From Kyrpidia tusciae DSM 2912 (GTDB taxonomy: Bacteria; Bacillota; Bacilli; Kyrpidiales; Kyrpidiaceae): a DNA stretch of 64,000 nucleotides. Location: the NCBI RefSeq assembly GCF_000092905.1, contig NC_014098.1, positions 2,976,001-3,040,000 on the forward strand, written 5' to 3'. This document shows, in pieces, positions 1 to 8,639 of the stretch. The position numbers and the translations under genes are program-made. The notes under the pieces were generated by a model that ran no database searches, was not told where the DNA came from, and was given only the letters and a program-made list of their open reading frames with translations. The number at the start of each line of letters is the position of its first letter. The stretch's first letter is position 1.

Positions 1-273
1 TTTCTCGGCGAAAAGTCTTCGGTGGTCTTCGCGGACAAGCTCAGTGGCACTAACCATATCCTGCCTACCTTGGGAGCCGCCAAATATACCGGTGGGGTTT
101 GGGTCGGGACGTTTTTGAAAGTCGTCACCTACCAATGGATTGAAGACGAGGGCGTTGCCGCCCTGGCCCCCCCGTGCGTGCGTCAATCTCATCGGGAAGG
201 ATTGCTGGCTCACATGCGTTCGGCCAATATCCGCCTGACCGGTGAATTGGATTCGTATCAACCGGTGAGCTGA
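1..273 (+). CDS. Histidinol dehydrogenase-like protein, C-terminal end (partial)
   Basis: The reading frame is open from base 1, so the gene begins outside the window and only the last 90 residues are visible. The segment with SGTNHILPT followed by AAKYTGG is the conserved C-terminal motif of the histidinol dehydrogenase superfamily, NAD-dependent enzymes that oxidise an alcohol to a carboxylate. The wording SGTNHILPT...KYTGG is closer, from memory, to the sulfopropanediol-dehydrogenase (HpsN)-like branch than to biosynthetic HisD. No other his gene is visible, and an uptake transporter follows within 40 bp. Both facts favour a catabolic role, but this is inference. Confidence 0.7.
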   Translation, partial: FLGEKSSVVFADKLSGTNHILPTLGAAKYTGGVWVGTFLKVVTYQWIEDEGVAALAPPCVRQSHREGLLAHMRSANIRLTGELDSYQPVS

Positions 274-309
274 CGATTGGGATCCATGACCACAAGGAGG
301 GTGTAGACC

Positions 310-1149
310 ATGAAAAAATTTTTCAAGACGGCTTTGTTCGTGGCATTGGCGGCCGCCATTCTGGCGGGATGCGGCAGCGGCGCAACCACCACCGGAAGCC
401 AGGCGGAGGGCAACAAGGCGTCAACTCTGGAAGCCATCAAACAGAGGGGGACGTTGATCGTCGGATCGTCCAACGACGTTCCTTTCGCCTACATCGACAA
501 AGACACCAAACAGCTCAAAGGCATCGATGCGGAGATCATCCAAGAGATCGCCAAGCGCCTGGGCATCCCAAAAGTCGAAATGAAAGAGATCAAGTTCGAG
601 AATTTGTTGGTGGAACTGAACAACAAGAACATCGACATGGTGACCGACGGCATGTATATCAAACCTGAACGGGAGAAAATCGCCCAGTTCACCCATCCTT
701 GGTACAAGGAAGGTGAGGGGCTGGTCGTCCGCAAGGATTCCACCATATCCGGCCTTGAAGACCTCAAGGACAAGGTGGTCGGGGGCCAAAAAGGGACGGC
801 TTTCCTGGAATACATTCAAAAGATGCAGCAACAGGGCAAAGTGAAAGAAGTCAAGGTTTTCGGGTCCCAGGCTGAACTGCTGCTGGCCATCAACACCGAC
901 AAGATCGACGCGGGCATCACCGACAGCGCCACGGCGGCCTACACCATCCAACACGATCCGACTTTGAACGTCAAACTGGTCTCCCCGTATACCCCGGTCT
1001 TTCAGGGAACAGTGGCCGCGGCGGTGAGAAAAGAGGATACCGATCTGCTGGAAGCGGTCAACAAAGAATTGGACAACCTGAAGCGAGAGGGGTTTGTACT
1101 GAAAGTTTTGCAGAAATACGGCCTCGGTCAGGACAACATGGTCGAGTAG
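310..1149 (+). CDS. Polar amino-acid ABC transporter, substrate-binding lipoprotein
   Basis: This 279-residue protein has a lipoprotein signal (MKKFF, hydrophobic stretch, lipobox LAGC with the cysteine near residue 21) and a low-complexity tether. The rest is a type 2 periplasmic-binding fold (SBP_bac_3): the start GTLIVGSSNDVPFAY, a central hinge segment with ITDSATAAYTI, and a C-terminal helix ending in KYGLG. It should capture a polar amino acid or similar ligand outside the membrane and deliver it to the permease encoded next. A strong AAGGAGGG site lies 9 bases before the ATG. It is first in a three-gene transporter run. The ligand cannot be told from the sequence. Confidence 0.92.
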   Translation: MKKFFKTALFVALAAAILAGCGSGATTTGSQAEGNKASTLEAIKQRGTLIVGSSNDVPFAYIDKDTKQLKGIDAEIIQEIAKRLGIPKVEMKEIKFENLLVELNNKNIDMVTDGMYIKPEREKIAQFTHPWYKEGEGLVVRKDSTISGLEDLKDKVVGGQKGTAFLEYIQKMQQQGKVKEVKVFGSQAELLLAINTDKIDAGITDSATAAYTIQHDPTLNVKLVSPYTPVFQGTVAAAVRKEDTDLLEAVNKELDNLKREGFVLKVLQKYGLGQDNMVE

Positions 1150-1187
1150 TCTTTGAGATTCTACATTTGTAGTCTGTCATGCATGCC

Positions 1188-1221
1188 GTCGGGGAAGGCC
1201 GGAGGCCGGCTCTTCCCTGAC
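1188..1221 (+). terminator. Intercistronic hairpin after the binding-protein gene
   Basis: A long imperfect inverted repeat (GTC-GGGAA-G-GCCGG against CCGGC-TCTTCCC-TGAC) fills the gap between the binding-protein and permease genes. No T-run follows. It is therefore better read as an attenuating or 3'-stabilising hairpin, as is common after binding-protein genes that need higher expression, than as a full terminator. Confidence 0.5.
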
Positions 1222-1247
1222 GACCCTTTCTTCGAGGTGACCACTGA

Positions 1248-1946
1248 GTGAAGAGTCTGGATTTCTACACGGCATTCGTCCAGTTGACTCCGTCCCTGCT
1301 GGAGGCCTTGTGGCTCATCATTGTCCTGTCCGTCTGCGCTTTTGCCCTCGCTTTTGGGGTCGGCATGTTGATCGCCCTGGGAAGGATTTTCGGAAAGCGC
1401 CCCATCCAGACGGTCTTGACCGCGTTTCTCGAACTCATTCGCGGCACGCCCCTGCTGGTCCAACTGCTGTATGTCTATTATGTGATCCCGGAGATTTTTA
1501 CCCGGGTGATCGACCTCTGGATCCCGGATTACCACATGAACCTGAGTGCATTCGCCGCCAGTGTGATCGGGCTGGGCATCAATTACGGGTGCTATCTGTC
1601 GGAAGTGTTCCGGTCTTCTCTCTTGGCCATCGACAAGGGACAGATTGAGGCTTGTCTCGCCTTGGGCTACACCCACCGCCAAGCCATGTTCCACATCGTA
1701 ATTCCCCAGTCCTTTCTCATTTCCCTGCCCCCCTTGGGAAACTATTTCAATGCCATGCTGAAGGACACGTCCCTGTGCGCCTTCATCACCCTGGGAGAAA
1801 TCATTTTGAAAACCCAAGCTTACGCCTCACAAACCTTCTTAACTATCGAATCGTATACGATCGCAGCCGGCATTTACCTGATCGTGAGCATTCCCCTCGG
1901 GCAAGCCGTGCGGCTTTTAGAAAGGAGGCTCCGGAAGCATGTCTGA
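1248..1946 (+). CDS. Amino-acid ABC transporter permease
   Basis: This 232-residue inner-membrane protein belongs to the HisM/GlnP family. The N-terminal part carries the family motif ([17 protein letters not shown]) and the cytoplasmic EAA-type loop is seen at [20 protein letters not shown]. About five hydrophobic segments are present. The start is GTG at 1248, only weakly supported by a GAGGTGA site. The 3' end overlaps the ATPase gene by 8 bases, indicating translational coupling. It should pair with itself to form the channel for the ligand bound by the lipoprotein encoded upstream. Confidence 0.93.
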   Translation: MKSLDFYTAFVQLTPSLLEALWLIIVLSVCAFALAFGVGMLIALGRIFGKRPIQTVLTAFLELIRGTPLLVQLLYVYYVIPEIFTRVIDLWIPDYHMNLSAFAASVIGLGINYGCYLSEVFRSSLLAIDKGQIEACLALGYTHRQAMFHIVIPQSFLISLPPLGNYFNAMLKDTSLCAFITLGEIILKTQAYASQTFLTIESYTIAAGIYLIVSIPLGQAVRLLERRLRKHV

Positions 1947-2679
1947 CATCATGATCCAGGTTCGGGATCTGCACAAATCTTTCGGACAAACCCCCGTCCT
2001 TAACGGAGTCAGTTTCGACGTGCACCAACGCGAGAAAGTGGTCATCATCGGACCGTCCGGATCAGGCAAATCCACGTTGCTCCGTTGCATCAATTTTTTG
2101 GAAGTTCCTGATTCCGGAACGGTCACCATTGAAGGGACGACCTTGAGCCACCATTTCACCCAACGCCAAGTGGCCATCATTCGGGCTGAAGTCGGAATGG
2201 TTTTCCAGCGATTTCATCTTTTCCCCCACAAAACGGCGCTGCACAATGTGATGGCTCCGCTGATGACGGTGCAGAAAAAACCAAAAATAGAAGCCCAACA
2301 GATCGCCGAACATTATCTCGCGAAGGTCGGACTCGCAGACCGGCTTCATCATTATCCGAGTCAACTTTCGGGCGGGCAACAACAACGGGTCGCCATCGCC
2401 CTGGCGTTGGCCATACAGCCCAAGGCCATGCTGTTCGATGAGCCCACGTCGGCGCTCGACCCGGAACTGGTGGGAGAAGTCCTGAATGTGATCCGGGATC
2501 TCGCCGATGAAGGCATGACGATGATGATCGTGACCCACGAGATGAAATTCGCCCAGGAAGTGGCCGACCGGGTGATTTTTATGGACGGCGGAATGATCGT
2601 GGAAGAAGGGCCGCCAGAGCAGATTTTCTCGCGTCCTGCTCATCAACGGACAAAATCGTTTCTCTCCCGGGTGCACTGA
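1939..2679 (+). CDS. Amino-acid ABC transporter ATP-binding protein
   Basis: This 246-residue ATPase is of the GlnQ/HisP type. Walker A is GPSGSGKST, the Q-loop region is [12 protein letters not shown], the signature is LSGGQQQR, Walker B with D-loop is [12 protein letters not shown], and the switch histidine is in VTHEM. Length and order are normal. The start overlaps the permease 3' end, preceded by AAAGGAGGCTC. It completes a minimal importer with the two preceding genes. Transcription converges with the aromatic-pathway genes that follow. Confidence 0.95.
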   Translation: MSDIMIQVRDLHKSFGQTPVLNGVSFDVHQREKVVIIGPSGSGKSTLLRCINFLEVPDSGTVTIEGTTLSHHFTQRQVAIIRAEVGMVFQRFHLFPHKTALHNVMAPLMTVQKKPKIEAQQIAEHYLAKVGLADRLHHYPSQLSGGQQQRVAIALALAIQPKAMLFDEPTSALDPELVGEVLNVIRDLADEGMTMMIVTHEMKFAQEVADRVIFMDGGMIVEEGPPEQIFSRPAHQRTKSFLSRVH

Positions 2680-2693
2680 CCCGTTGAAACGGT

Positions 2694-2741
2694 CCGGCGG
2701 GGACCAGCCCCGGCACACCCCGGTCCAGCCCCCTCCGCCGG
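2694..2741. terminator. Imperfect palindrome between convergent operons
   Basis: The 142-base gap between the convergent transporter and GntR genes contains CCGGCGG at 2694-2700 and CCGCCGG at 2735-2741, with an inner GGACC/GGTCC pair. It could fold into one long GC-rich hairpin. No clear T-run follows on either strand, so termination activity is only plausible. Confidence 0.35.
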
Positions 2742-2821
2742 CCTCGGAGGTACTTTTCGCGGACACGAAGCACCGCTAGGGCGATTTTGTCGACTTTTTT
2801 CTGTCGACTTCCAATTTCGGT

Positions 2822-3547
2822 TTATTCATCTATCTCACGAAACAAAGCTGCCACCCGAAATGCGTGAGCTTCTACTGCTTTTCTGACCGCATCCGCCCGT
2901 CTGTTTTGGAGATGATCGAATATTTCCTTGTGCTCCTCATAGGATTTCTTCATGTTTTCAGGGCTGAATAATATGTCTTGAGACATCGCATAATCCACTA
3001 AGTCCCAATGCAGGTCGACCAACGCCTGAATGTAACGGAGACCGGAAGCAAGGTAAATGATGTTATGAAACTCGCGATTCACAAAAGCATAATGTTGTGC
3101 AGAAACGCGATTCGGCTCCATCGTTGTTAAAAGATCACCAAGAAGAGCAACGTCCTCATCGCTTATTCTCCTTGCAGCCCACGCCGCCAAAAGGCCTTCT
3201 AAAACTGCACGACTAAGTAGTTTTTCAAAAAGCTCCTGCGAAGTCGGAGTGTGAACATACACCCCGACTTGAGGGACAACTTGAATGAAGCCTTCTTGTT
3301 CTAAACGTGAGAGCGCTTCTTGAATCGGTGTGCGACTGACATCGAGTTCCCGCGACAAGTGTTGAATGTCAATCGGCTGTCCGGGCTTTAAATGACGTGA
3401 CAAGATCAGTTTTTTGAGATGAACATAAACTTGATCTCGTTTCCGACCATAATAATTTTGGGGCCCGTTGTTTTTAAACGTTTTCTTTTCGAAGATCAAT
3501 AACTGTGAGTCAGGGGTGTCACCAGAAACATCTTTCGGTTCATTCAC
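2822..3547 (-). CDS. GntR-family transcriptional regulator, FCD subfamily
   Basis: This is probably a 241-residue regulator. The N-terminal winged helix (residues about 40-95) contains LSRELDVSRTPIQEALSRLEQEGF, written here as LSRELDVSRTPIQEAL then SRLEQEG. It is followed by an all-helical FCD ligand-binding domain with the typical FHNIIYLASG segment. A longer frame reaches 3661, but the GTG at 3547 overlaps the stop of the dehydrogenase gene in a GTGA arrangement and has a GGAAAGG site, so I prefer it. It is last in the aromatic operon and is the obvious candidate to control it. Related FCD regulators bind short palindromes and respond to carboxylic-acid effectors. Here the candidate operators are at 8773-8782 and 7590-7599. 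Confidence 0.85.
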   Translation of the reverse strand: MNEPKDVSGDTPDSQLLIFEKKTFKNNGPQNYYGRKRDQVYVHLKKLILSRHLKPGQPIDIQHLSRELDVSRTPIQEALSRLEQEGFIQVVPQVGVYVHTPTSQELFEKLLSRAVLEGLLAAWAARRISDEDVALLGDLLTTMEPNRVSAQHYAFVNREFHNIIYLASGLRYIQALVDLHWDLVDYAMSQDILFSPENMKKSYEEHKEIFDHLQNRRADAVRKAVEAHAFRVAALFREIDE

Positions 3548-4347
3548 AGCAAACCAGCTACCTTTCCAATTCCACGCGTCCCAAGCCCGCCATCGGAATT
3601 GATGACAACGCCAGTTACACCAGGAGACAATTCTTTCGCTGACAAATATACGTAAGTCCAAGCATGATCCTCTGGAATAAACACTTTTTGTAGCGGGTTC
3701 CCTCCTTGCATAAGTTCCTTTATGCCTGGTATGTTGCTCAGATTCATGTCTTGGTTCAAGGAACGTAATCCTCCTAAATTTGTGAGTGTACCACCGGGGG
3801 CGACACCGTTCACACGCACCTTCGGTGCCAATTCATATGCCATCTCGGCAACCAAACCACGCACCGCGAATTTCGAAGAAACATAGAGCGGTCCCCCGCC
3901 AGCTGGATAAAAGGCGGAGTTCGACAACGTATAAACAATGCTCCCCTCGTTTTTGATAAGCTCGTTTAACGCCGCTTTGGTGCTGTGAATAAAAGATTTC
4001 ACATTAACGTTAAATATTTCGTTAAAAGCATCGTCAATCTTCTCTTCTGGAAAATCCTGTAATGCTACATTGAAATCCCAAACGCCAACACACGTAACTA
4101 GCACATCCAAACGCCTAAAGCGCGCGACGGTCTGTTCCACTGCACGTTTGTTGTCCAGGCAGGTGGTCGCGTCTCCCTGAACGGCAACAATGTCACCGGC
4201 CAGTTGATTCAAGGCCTCAAGTTTTTTCTCATCTCGTTCGAGAACCCCAACTTTCGCGCCTTCCTTTACAAAAGTCTCAACGACAGCGCGGCCAATACCC
4301 GATCCACCACCCGTGACCAGAGCAACCTTGCCTTCAAATATCTTCAC
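3544..4347 (-). CDS. SDR dehydrogenase, cis-dihydrodiol dehydrogenase-like (BphB type)
   Basis: This 267-residue short-chain dehydrogenase/reductase has the cofactor motif TGGGSGIG near residue 12, an acidic residue after beta-2 (LERD) suggesting NAD, and the active site LSNSAFYPAGGGPLYVSSK with Ser, Tyr and Lys. RVNGVAPGG and the insert GVWDFNVALQDFPEEKID are typical of the biphenyl/phenylpropionate cis-dihydrodiol dehydrogenase branch. It should rearomatise the cis-dihydrodiol made by the ring-hydroxylating dioxygenase to a catechol. The start appears to be GTG behind GGAAGGGG. The 3' end overlaps the regulator start by 4 bases. Confidence 0.85.
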   Translation of the reverse strand: MKIFEGKVALVTGGGSGIGRAVVETFVKEGAKVGVLERDEKKLEALNQLAGDIVAVQGDATTCLDNKRAVEQTVARFRRLDVLVTCVGVWDFNVALQDFPEEKIDDAFNEIFNVNVKSFIHSTKAALNELIKNEGSIVYTLSNSAFYPAGGGPLYVSSKFAVRGLVAEMAYELAPKVRVNGVAPGGTLTNLGGLRSLNQDMNLSNIPGIKELMQGGNPLQKVFIPEDHAWTYVYLSAKELSPGVTGVVINSDGGLGTRGIGKVAGLL

Positions 4348-4398
4348 GAAAAGTCTACCCCTTCCACGCTTTTTCGGTCGAGTTTTTTCCCGTTCTGA

Positions 4399-5229
4399 TC
4401 ACGAAAGCAAGAATCTGCTAATCTCAGCCCGCATGGCATCCCATCGTTCAATTTGTGCCCAGTGGCCACAACGGTCATAGATCACTAACTCTGCCTTGCA
4501 CAAATTCTTTAGTAGGTAAAGGCTTCCTTCCAGCGGAACAACCCTGTCCTGCCTGCCATGAACAAGCAGCACCTCATGTGGAATAGAAGCTAATGCTGAT
4601 GGTGAGAGAGGCGGCAAAGGAGGATTAAACATCGTTTCATAGCTGCGTTTGAGATCCTCCCTGATCGCCTCACGGTAGCGTTGCTCAACCATTCCTTCAA
4701 AATTGGGGAACAACGATGTATCGGTTGGATCGTAAACAAAACTCCTGATGATCTCCCGGTACCTCGGATGTCTTGGGTCTTGATAAAAGCTGAGCATTCT
4801 CATCAATTCGGGAGTCACGCCAAATTGTCCACCGGCCGATCCCATTAATACGGCCTTGCGAAAACGCCCTGGAGCATCGAGGAGCAGGTGGAGAGCCAGA
4901 GCCCCTCCCATGGAATTCCCGACCAGATTTGCATCTTTTATGTCCAGCGCCTCCATCAATGCCAACGTTTGTTCCACCCGGAGACCAATCCACGCCAGTC
5001 CACCCGCCGGCAAAGGCTCAGGAAGCGAAGTCTCTCCAAAACCCAAGAGATCGGGGGCGATCACATAAAAATGTTCACTTAGATCTTTCATGGTATTGCT
5101 CCAGTTTGCTTCTGCGTTGGCGCCCGGCCCCCCGCCATGAAGAAGGATCACGGCAGGAGATTTACGATCGCCAGCTACAAGTACTTTCGTCGTCCACTTT
5201 AAAGTCGAAATCCGTTTGATCTCGTACAT
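4399..5229 (-). CDS. Alpha/beta hydrolase, meta-cleavage product hydrolase (BphD/MhpC-like)
   Basis: This 276-residue alpha/beta hydrolase carries the oxyanion-loop motif LLHGGGPGANAEANW, the nucleophile elbow VGNSMGG, the acid in LVHGRQDRVVP and the histidine in CGHWAQIE. HGGGPGA and the context match the carbon-carbon bond hydrolases that split the ring-opened product of extradiol cleavage into an acid and a 2-hydroxydienoate. A GGAGGACT site stands before the ATG. It lies between the dioxygenase genes and the dihydrodiol dehydrogenase, and the extradiol enzyme that makes its substrate is encoded at 7625-8539. Confidence 0.88.
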   Translation of the reverse strand: MYEIKRISTLKWTTKVLVAGDRKSPAVILLHGGGPGANAEANWSNTMKDLSEHFYVIAPDLLGFGETSLPEPLPAGGLAWIGLRVEQTLALMEALDIKDANLVGNSMGGALALHLLLDAPGRFRKAVLMGSAGGQFGVTPELMRMLSFYQDPRHPRYREIIRSFVYDPTDTSLFPNFEGMVEQRYREAIREDLKRSYETMFNPPLPPLSPSALASIPHEVLLVHGRQDRVVPLEGSLYLLKNLCKAELVIYDRCGHWAQIERWDAMRAEISRFLLS

Positions 5230-5385
5230 TTGTTTAGTCCTCCGTCGTTTCGTTTATTGGGTGATCTTCCAACATCGGGTCAAACTGATCGCCCTATCCA
5301 ATCGCTCCATCGACCAGATCATGATCAAACCCTTCGATCGGCTCCCAAAGACAGTCAAAGATGAAAGGAGGGTCTTTTTATCTCG

Positions 5386-5658
5386 TTAAAACGGACGTTT
5401 TCCCGGACCGTAAGGATGTTGAAGAAGTTTGGCAAATGTGTCGTGTGTTTGCCACGTCAAGCATTCCAGTTCCAATGGATCAAGGCGAATTTGGTAACCT
5501 AATTTCGGAGAGGTGATCTCCAACCGAAGACCATGTTTCGTATTAATCTTACGGATCCTCACCAACGCAAATTCATTGCCAATTTCGATGGGGTCTCCGG
5601 CTTCGTAGACCTCCTCCCTCCTCGACTCCACAGCGTCATTGACCGCGCGCATCTGCAC
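5386..5658 (-). CDS. Small conserved protein of aromatic dioxygenase operons
   Basis: The protein is about 90 residues, with a central segment EIGNEFALVRIRKINTKHG and a C-terminal segment RLDPLELECLTWQ. It sits 3' of the dioxygenase beta gene on the same strand. Similar small proteins are, from memory, found beside ring-hydroxylating dioxygenases and are sometimes labelled dihydrodiol dehydrogenase, although they lack any dehydrogenase fold; the function is unknown. A frame opening at 5691 has no usable ribosome site. The GTG at 5658 follows AAGGGGGGTG at good spacing, so I chose it; the ATG at 5652 is an alternative. Intergenic sequence to the hydrolase gene (about 155 bases) shows no recognisable feature. 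Confidence 0.65.
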   Translation of the reverse strand: MQMRAVNDAVESRREEVYEAGDPIEIGNEFALVRIRKINTKHGLRLEITSPKLGYQIRLDPLELECLTWQTHDTFAKLLQHPYGPGKRPF

Positions 5659-5694
5659 GAGCCCACCCCCCTTTTCTATGTTAAAATTCATCGC

Positions 5695-6207
5695 CTAGAA
5701 AAAGATAGCGAGGTTACGAGTCGTGACGACCGAATGATCCAAGTAGATGATCCGAGAGGCTAACCGCCACCTTTCACTCACTCTCCTTAGAACATCGTGT
5801 CGTTCTGCACTCAAAATGTCAAAAGTCGGATCATCCCCACGCGAGCGGTACACAAGGACGTTGGACCTGACACGAACTTCCCCGGGATGATCGCCTGGAG
5901 CCACCCGTATATTGGTGACAAAGTGCCGCGTTCGCGAAGGAGGATCTTCGGCCCAGGCATATTCAGTCTCTAATCGTTCAAGACGCTTCTCTAGCGTATA
6001 ACGGTCCTCAATAAAGTGGGACATCGCCGTCACCACACCCGGTCCATGTGCTCGTTCTCGGGTCACCCGCAACGGCATCGTGTAAGTGACGTCCTCTGTC
6101 GTCAAATCGAGCCATTCCCGAAGCCGGCCGTCATCCAACAATTCAGCTTCTTGAAAGAGAAACTCCTCGACCTCTCGCTGGATGCTTTCTTTTTCCAAAG
6201 CGTTCAT
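5695..6207 (-). CDS. Aromatic ring-hydroxylating dioxygenase, beta subunit
   Basis: This is a 170-residue protein of the NTF2-like fold typical of dioxygenase small subunits. It has EVEEFLFQEAELLDDGRLREW near the N-terminus (cited in part), then YTMPLRVTRER, and a tail with RIIYLDHSV. The beta subunit carries no metal and supports the alpha3-beta3 hexamer. A frame opens at 6216 with GTG, but that codon coincides with its own GAGGTG site. The ATG at 6207 has that site six bases upstream, so it is preferred. It lies 19 bases behind the alpha gene. Confidence 0.9.
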   Translation of the reverse strand: MNALEKESIQREVEEFLFQEAELLDDGRLREWLDLTTEDVTYTMPLRVTRERAHGPGVVTAMSHFIEDRYTLEKRLERLETEYAWAEDPPSRTRHFVTNIRVAPGDHPGEVRVRSNVLVYRSRGDDPTFDILSAERHDVLRRVSERWRLASRIIYLDHSVVTTRNLAIFF

Positions 6208-6226
6208 ATCGGTCACCTCGCTCTTT

Positions 6227-7543
6227 TTACTCTTTAATCATTTTCTCAAAATAAAGCTTCCACCAGTGACGCTGAGCATACTCCGTGTAGTCGATGGGAT
6301 AGGCTGTACCAGGTCCTGGCCAGTCCGAAAGGGGTTGGAATTTCTTTAACCCCATCGAATAGTTCAGCGGTGTGCGTTTGGCCAACATGCCTTTGGACAC
6401 TTTGGTGATGCTCGACCAGTTTTCAGCATCGTCTTGCTCCAGCGTTCCAGACGTTCCAAATGTCAAAACATAGCTTTTATAGCTGTCTTTTTTGAATTCT
6501 TCGGGGGCATCTTTTTCGACAAATAACCACGACCATATTTCCATGCGGTCAGGACCCAAAGGCCGCCAAACACGTACTGTCAAATAAGGAACCACACGTC
6601 CTTCGCGAGGAACACCGGGAGCATTTAGAAAGCTCAAATTGGGAAACAGCGTGCTATGGCTTTGCCATAACGCTCGATCCATGATCGCATGGTGGGATGC
6701 CGTAAGGTTTTGCCGCATCGACTGATAAAGAGATTCCGGATACATCGCTTGGTAAGGCAGGTTGGGTACATACCCCCCTCCCCATGGGCCGGCGATCACT
6801 TGTGGAGCGTCCTTGTGAAAGTTTGCGTCTGGCACGCCAAGGATCCCAACCTCTACTGTGCTTCGATGGGTAAAGGCGGTATGATAAGCATCCCCAACGA
6901 AATTGTCGGCTCCAAGTTTCCAGTTGGAAGGAAAAATCCACCGCTGAGGCCCGCCAACAACCTCCATACCTACCAAGGACTTTTTGAAATAGAAATCCAA
7001 GTAGAACTTCGCATCGCCTAACCATTGGTCAAGAGGAGGAGCTTCGGGATCAAGATTCGCAAAGATAAGGCCGTAAATGCTTGCAACACGGGGAGCCGGC
7101 ACCAATGGCCATTCGTTCTTGTTCAACCCCTCTTCTCCATAGACTTCTCTTTGAAATGGAACACCGATCAATTCACCCGTATTTTTGTAGGTCCACCCGT
7201 GGTAGGGGCAACGAAAAAAGGTGGCATTGCCACACTCGGAGCGGCATAACTCCATGCCTCGGTGCCGACACATATTGTACAGGACATGGACCTCTCCGTT
7301 TTCGGCGCGACCAACAATGAAAGAGTCATCGGCAATGTAGCGGACCACATAATCCCCGGCATGAGGAATCTCAGAATCGTGTGCCAGGAAAACCCAAGAA
7401 CGCCCGAAAATCTTTTCTTTTTCGAGCTCATAAACCATATGATCGCTAAAGAGGGCAGGCAAGAGCTGCGCATACGCAGTAAAACGCTCGTTAGCTTGAA
7501 GAAGAAAAGACTTTGCCTCCGTCAAAGCTTCTTCTTTAATCAC
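6227..7543 (-). CDS. Aromatic ring-hydroxylating dioxygenase, alpha subunit (Rieske)
   Basis: This 438-residue catalytic subunit has a Rieske [2Fe-2S] centre, CRHRG and CPYHGW, at about residues 83-106. The mononuclear iron site is seen in DNFVGDAYHTAFTH, with the bridging Asp and two His; the third ligand (Asp) is not assigned with certainty. It should add both atoms of O2 to an aromatic ring to give a cis-dihydrodiol. The reading frame opens with TTG at 7552 directly touching AAGGAGG. The GTG at 7543, nine bases from that site, is the more likely start. No ferredoxin or ferredoxin reductase gene is in the operon, so electrons must come from proteins encoded elsewhere. Confidence 0.93.
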   Translation of the reverse strand: MIKEEALTEAKSFLLQANERFTAYAQLLPALFSDHMVYELEKEKIFGRSWVFLAHDSEIPHAGDYVVRYIADDSFIVGRAENGEVHVLYNMCRHRGMELCRSECGNATFFRCPYHGWTYKNTGELIGVPFQREVYGEEGLNKNEWPLVPAPRVASIYGLIFANLDPEAPPLDQWLGDAKFYLDFYFKKSLVGMEVVGGPQRWIFPSNWKLGADNFVGDAYHTAFTHRSTVEVGILGVPDANFHKDAPQVIAGPWGGGYVPNLPYQAMYPESLYQSMRQNLTASHHAIMDRALWQSHSTLFPNLSFLNAPGVPREGRVVPYLTVRVWRPLGPDRMEIWSWLFVEKDAPEEFKKDSYKSYVLTFGTSGTLEQDDAENWSSITKVSKGMLAKRTPLNYSMGLKKFQPLSDWPGPGTAYPIDYTEYAQRHWWKLYFEKMIKE

Positions 7544-7589
7544 TCGATCCAACCTCCTTACATCACATTCATTTTTATTTTCGTGTTAA

Positions 7590-7599
7590 ATTCTAGAAT
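7590..7599. promoter_or_regulatory. Palindrome ATTCTAGAAT ahead of dioxygenase alpha gene
   Basis: This perfect 10-bp palindrome lies 47 bases upstream of the alpha-subunit start. It includes a TAGAAT that could act as a -10 box on the minus strand, but no -35-like hexamer sits 17 bases before it. An identical palindrome is in the promoter at 8773-8801. Two copies in one operon make it a candidate operator for the GntR regulator encoded at 2822-3547. Confidence 0.5.
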
Positions 7600-7624
7600 A
7601 AACGAAGAAAGGATGTAGAAGCAG

Positions 7625-8539
7625 TCATTCGCTGGTCACAATAGACGTTCCAGCGACGGGTTTGTGTCCCCAACTACTCAACTGTGAATAACTTTTGACC
7701 TCCCAGTTCGCGTCGTCGATGACGATTCCGCCCCACCCGTACTCGATCTCGAATCCTGACGGCGTCTGGACATAGAACGAGAACATCCGATCGTTGGGGT
7801 GATGCCCGAGCCCCATGGTGATGCGATAACCGGATTTCAAACAACGTTCGTAGGCCAAACCCACGTCGTTCATGTCCTGAACCTGCAGCATAAAGTGATG
7901 GATACGCTTAGGAATCGGCATCTGCGCCGTGGCGAGAGAGTGGTGACGTCCAGTAACCGTGTGGAAAAAGGTGGCGTCTACGATGACCCCGGGCTGAACT
8001 TCTTCTCGAATATAGTCGGAGAAGCGTAAACGTAGCATACGATGATAGAAGTCGACACTCTGCTCGTAATCCCGTGCTATGACAAGAATATGCCCTGCCC
8101 CGAGGCGCCCAGTAACAAAGCCAGGTCCAATCAGTTTCTTCGATCGGAAGGGGTTCCTGGTCGGGGCAATCGCGGGGCCGTAAACAAATTCATGCTTGAA
8201 TCCGTTCGGGTCGTCACAGGTATAGATTTTCTCCACTCTGCGGCGCTGAGCAAGTTCCTTACCCCCCTCTACGACCTGAATACCAAGAGCGGTCGTCTCT
8301 CGAACGAACTCCTCTAATTCTGCGTCACCATTGAACTCCCACCCGGCCGCAATAAGGTCATCTTCGGAGTTTTTCTCCAGGATGATGCGCTGTTCATATT
8401 CATCCATTCGAAAGGCCAGAGTTTGATCTTCTTCGCGCCGACCCACCTGCAAGCCCAAAATTTCGACACCAAAGTCCTCCCACTTAGGTAGGTCGCTCAC
8501 ACCAAAAACCACATAACTTAGGCACGTGATGTTTGCCAT
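7625..8539 (-). CDS. Extradiol ring-cleavage dioxygenase (BphC-like, VOC fold)
   Basis: This 304-residue, two-domain vicinal oxygen chelate protein carries the metal ligands in the C-terminal domain: His in GAGHILVIARD, His in RIHHFMLQVQD, Glu in GFEIEYGWGG. It should open a catechol such as 2,3-dihydroxybiphenyl next to the hydroxyls, giving the substrate of the hydrolase at 4399-5229. The frame runs back to 8614, but the ATG at 8539 has AAGGAGG seven bases upstream and starts the domain exactly (MANITCLSYVVFGV). It is first in the operon. It lies between two copies of the alpha-gene leader, as if inserted there. Confidence 0.92.
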   Translation of the reverse strand: MANITCLSYVVFGVSDLPKWEDFGVEILGLQVGRREEDQTLAFRMDEYEQRIILEKNSEDDLIAAGWEFNGDAELEEFVRETTALGIQVVEGGKELAQRRRVEKIYTCDDPNGFKHEFVYGPAIAPTRNPFRSKKLIGPGFVTGRLGAGHILVIARDYEQSVDFYHRMLRLRFSDYIREEVQPGVIVDATFFHTVTGRHHSLATAQMPIPKRIHHFMLQVQDMNDVGLAYERCLKSGYRITMGLGHHPNDRMFSFYVQTPSGFEIEYGWGGIVIDDANWEVKSYSQLSSWGHKPVAGTSIVTSE

Positions 8540-8639
8540 TGACAAAACCTCCTTGTCCAGTGGCAGTAAAAGGTTTCTTTCGTTGGATTCCGGCAGGCTT
8601 GGATTCGACTTCATAAACGAAGAGAGTGCTTGATCGGGA

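Noticed and set aside
1150-1247. Riboswitch or T-box between binding-protein and permease genes
   Set aside because: Only a simple hairpin is present; there is no conserved leader structure or specifier region.
3548-3661. N-terminal extension of the GntR regulator
   Set aside because: It lies inside the dehydrogenase gene, is Trp-rich and unlike the family. GTG 3547 has a coupled start.
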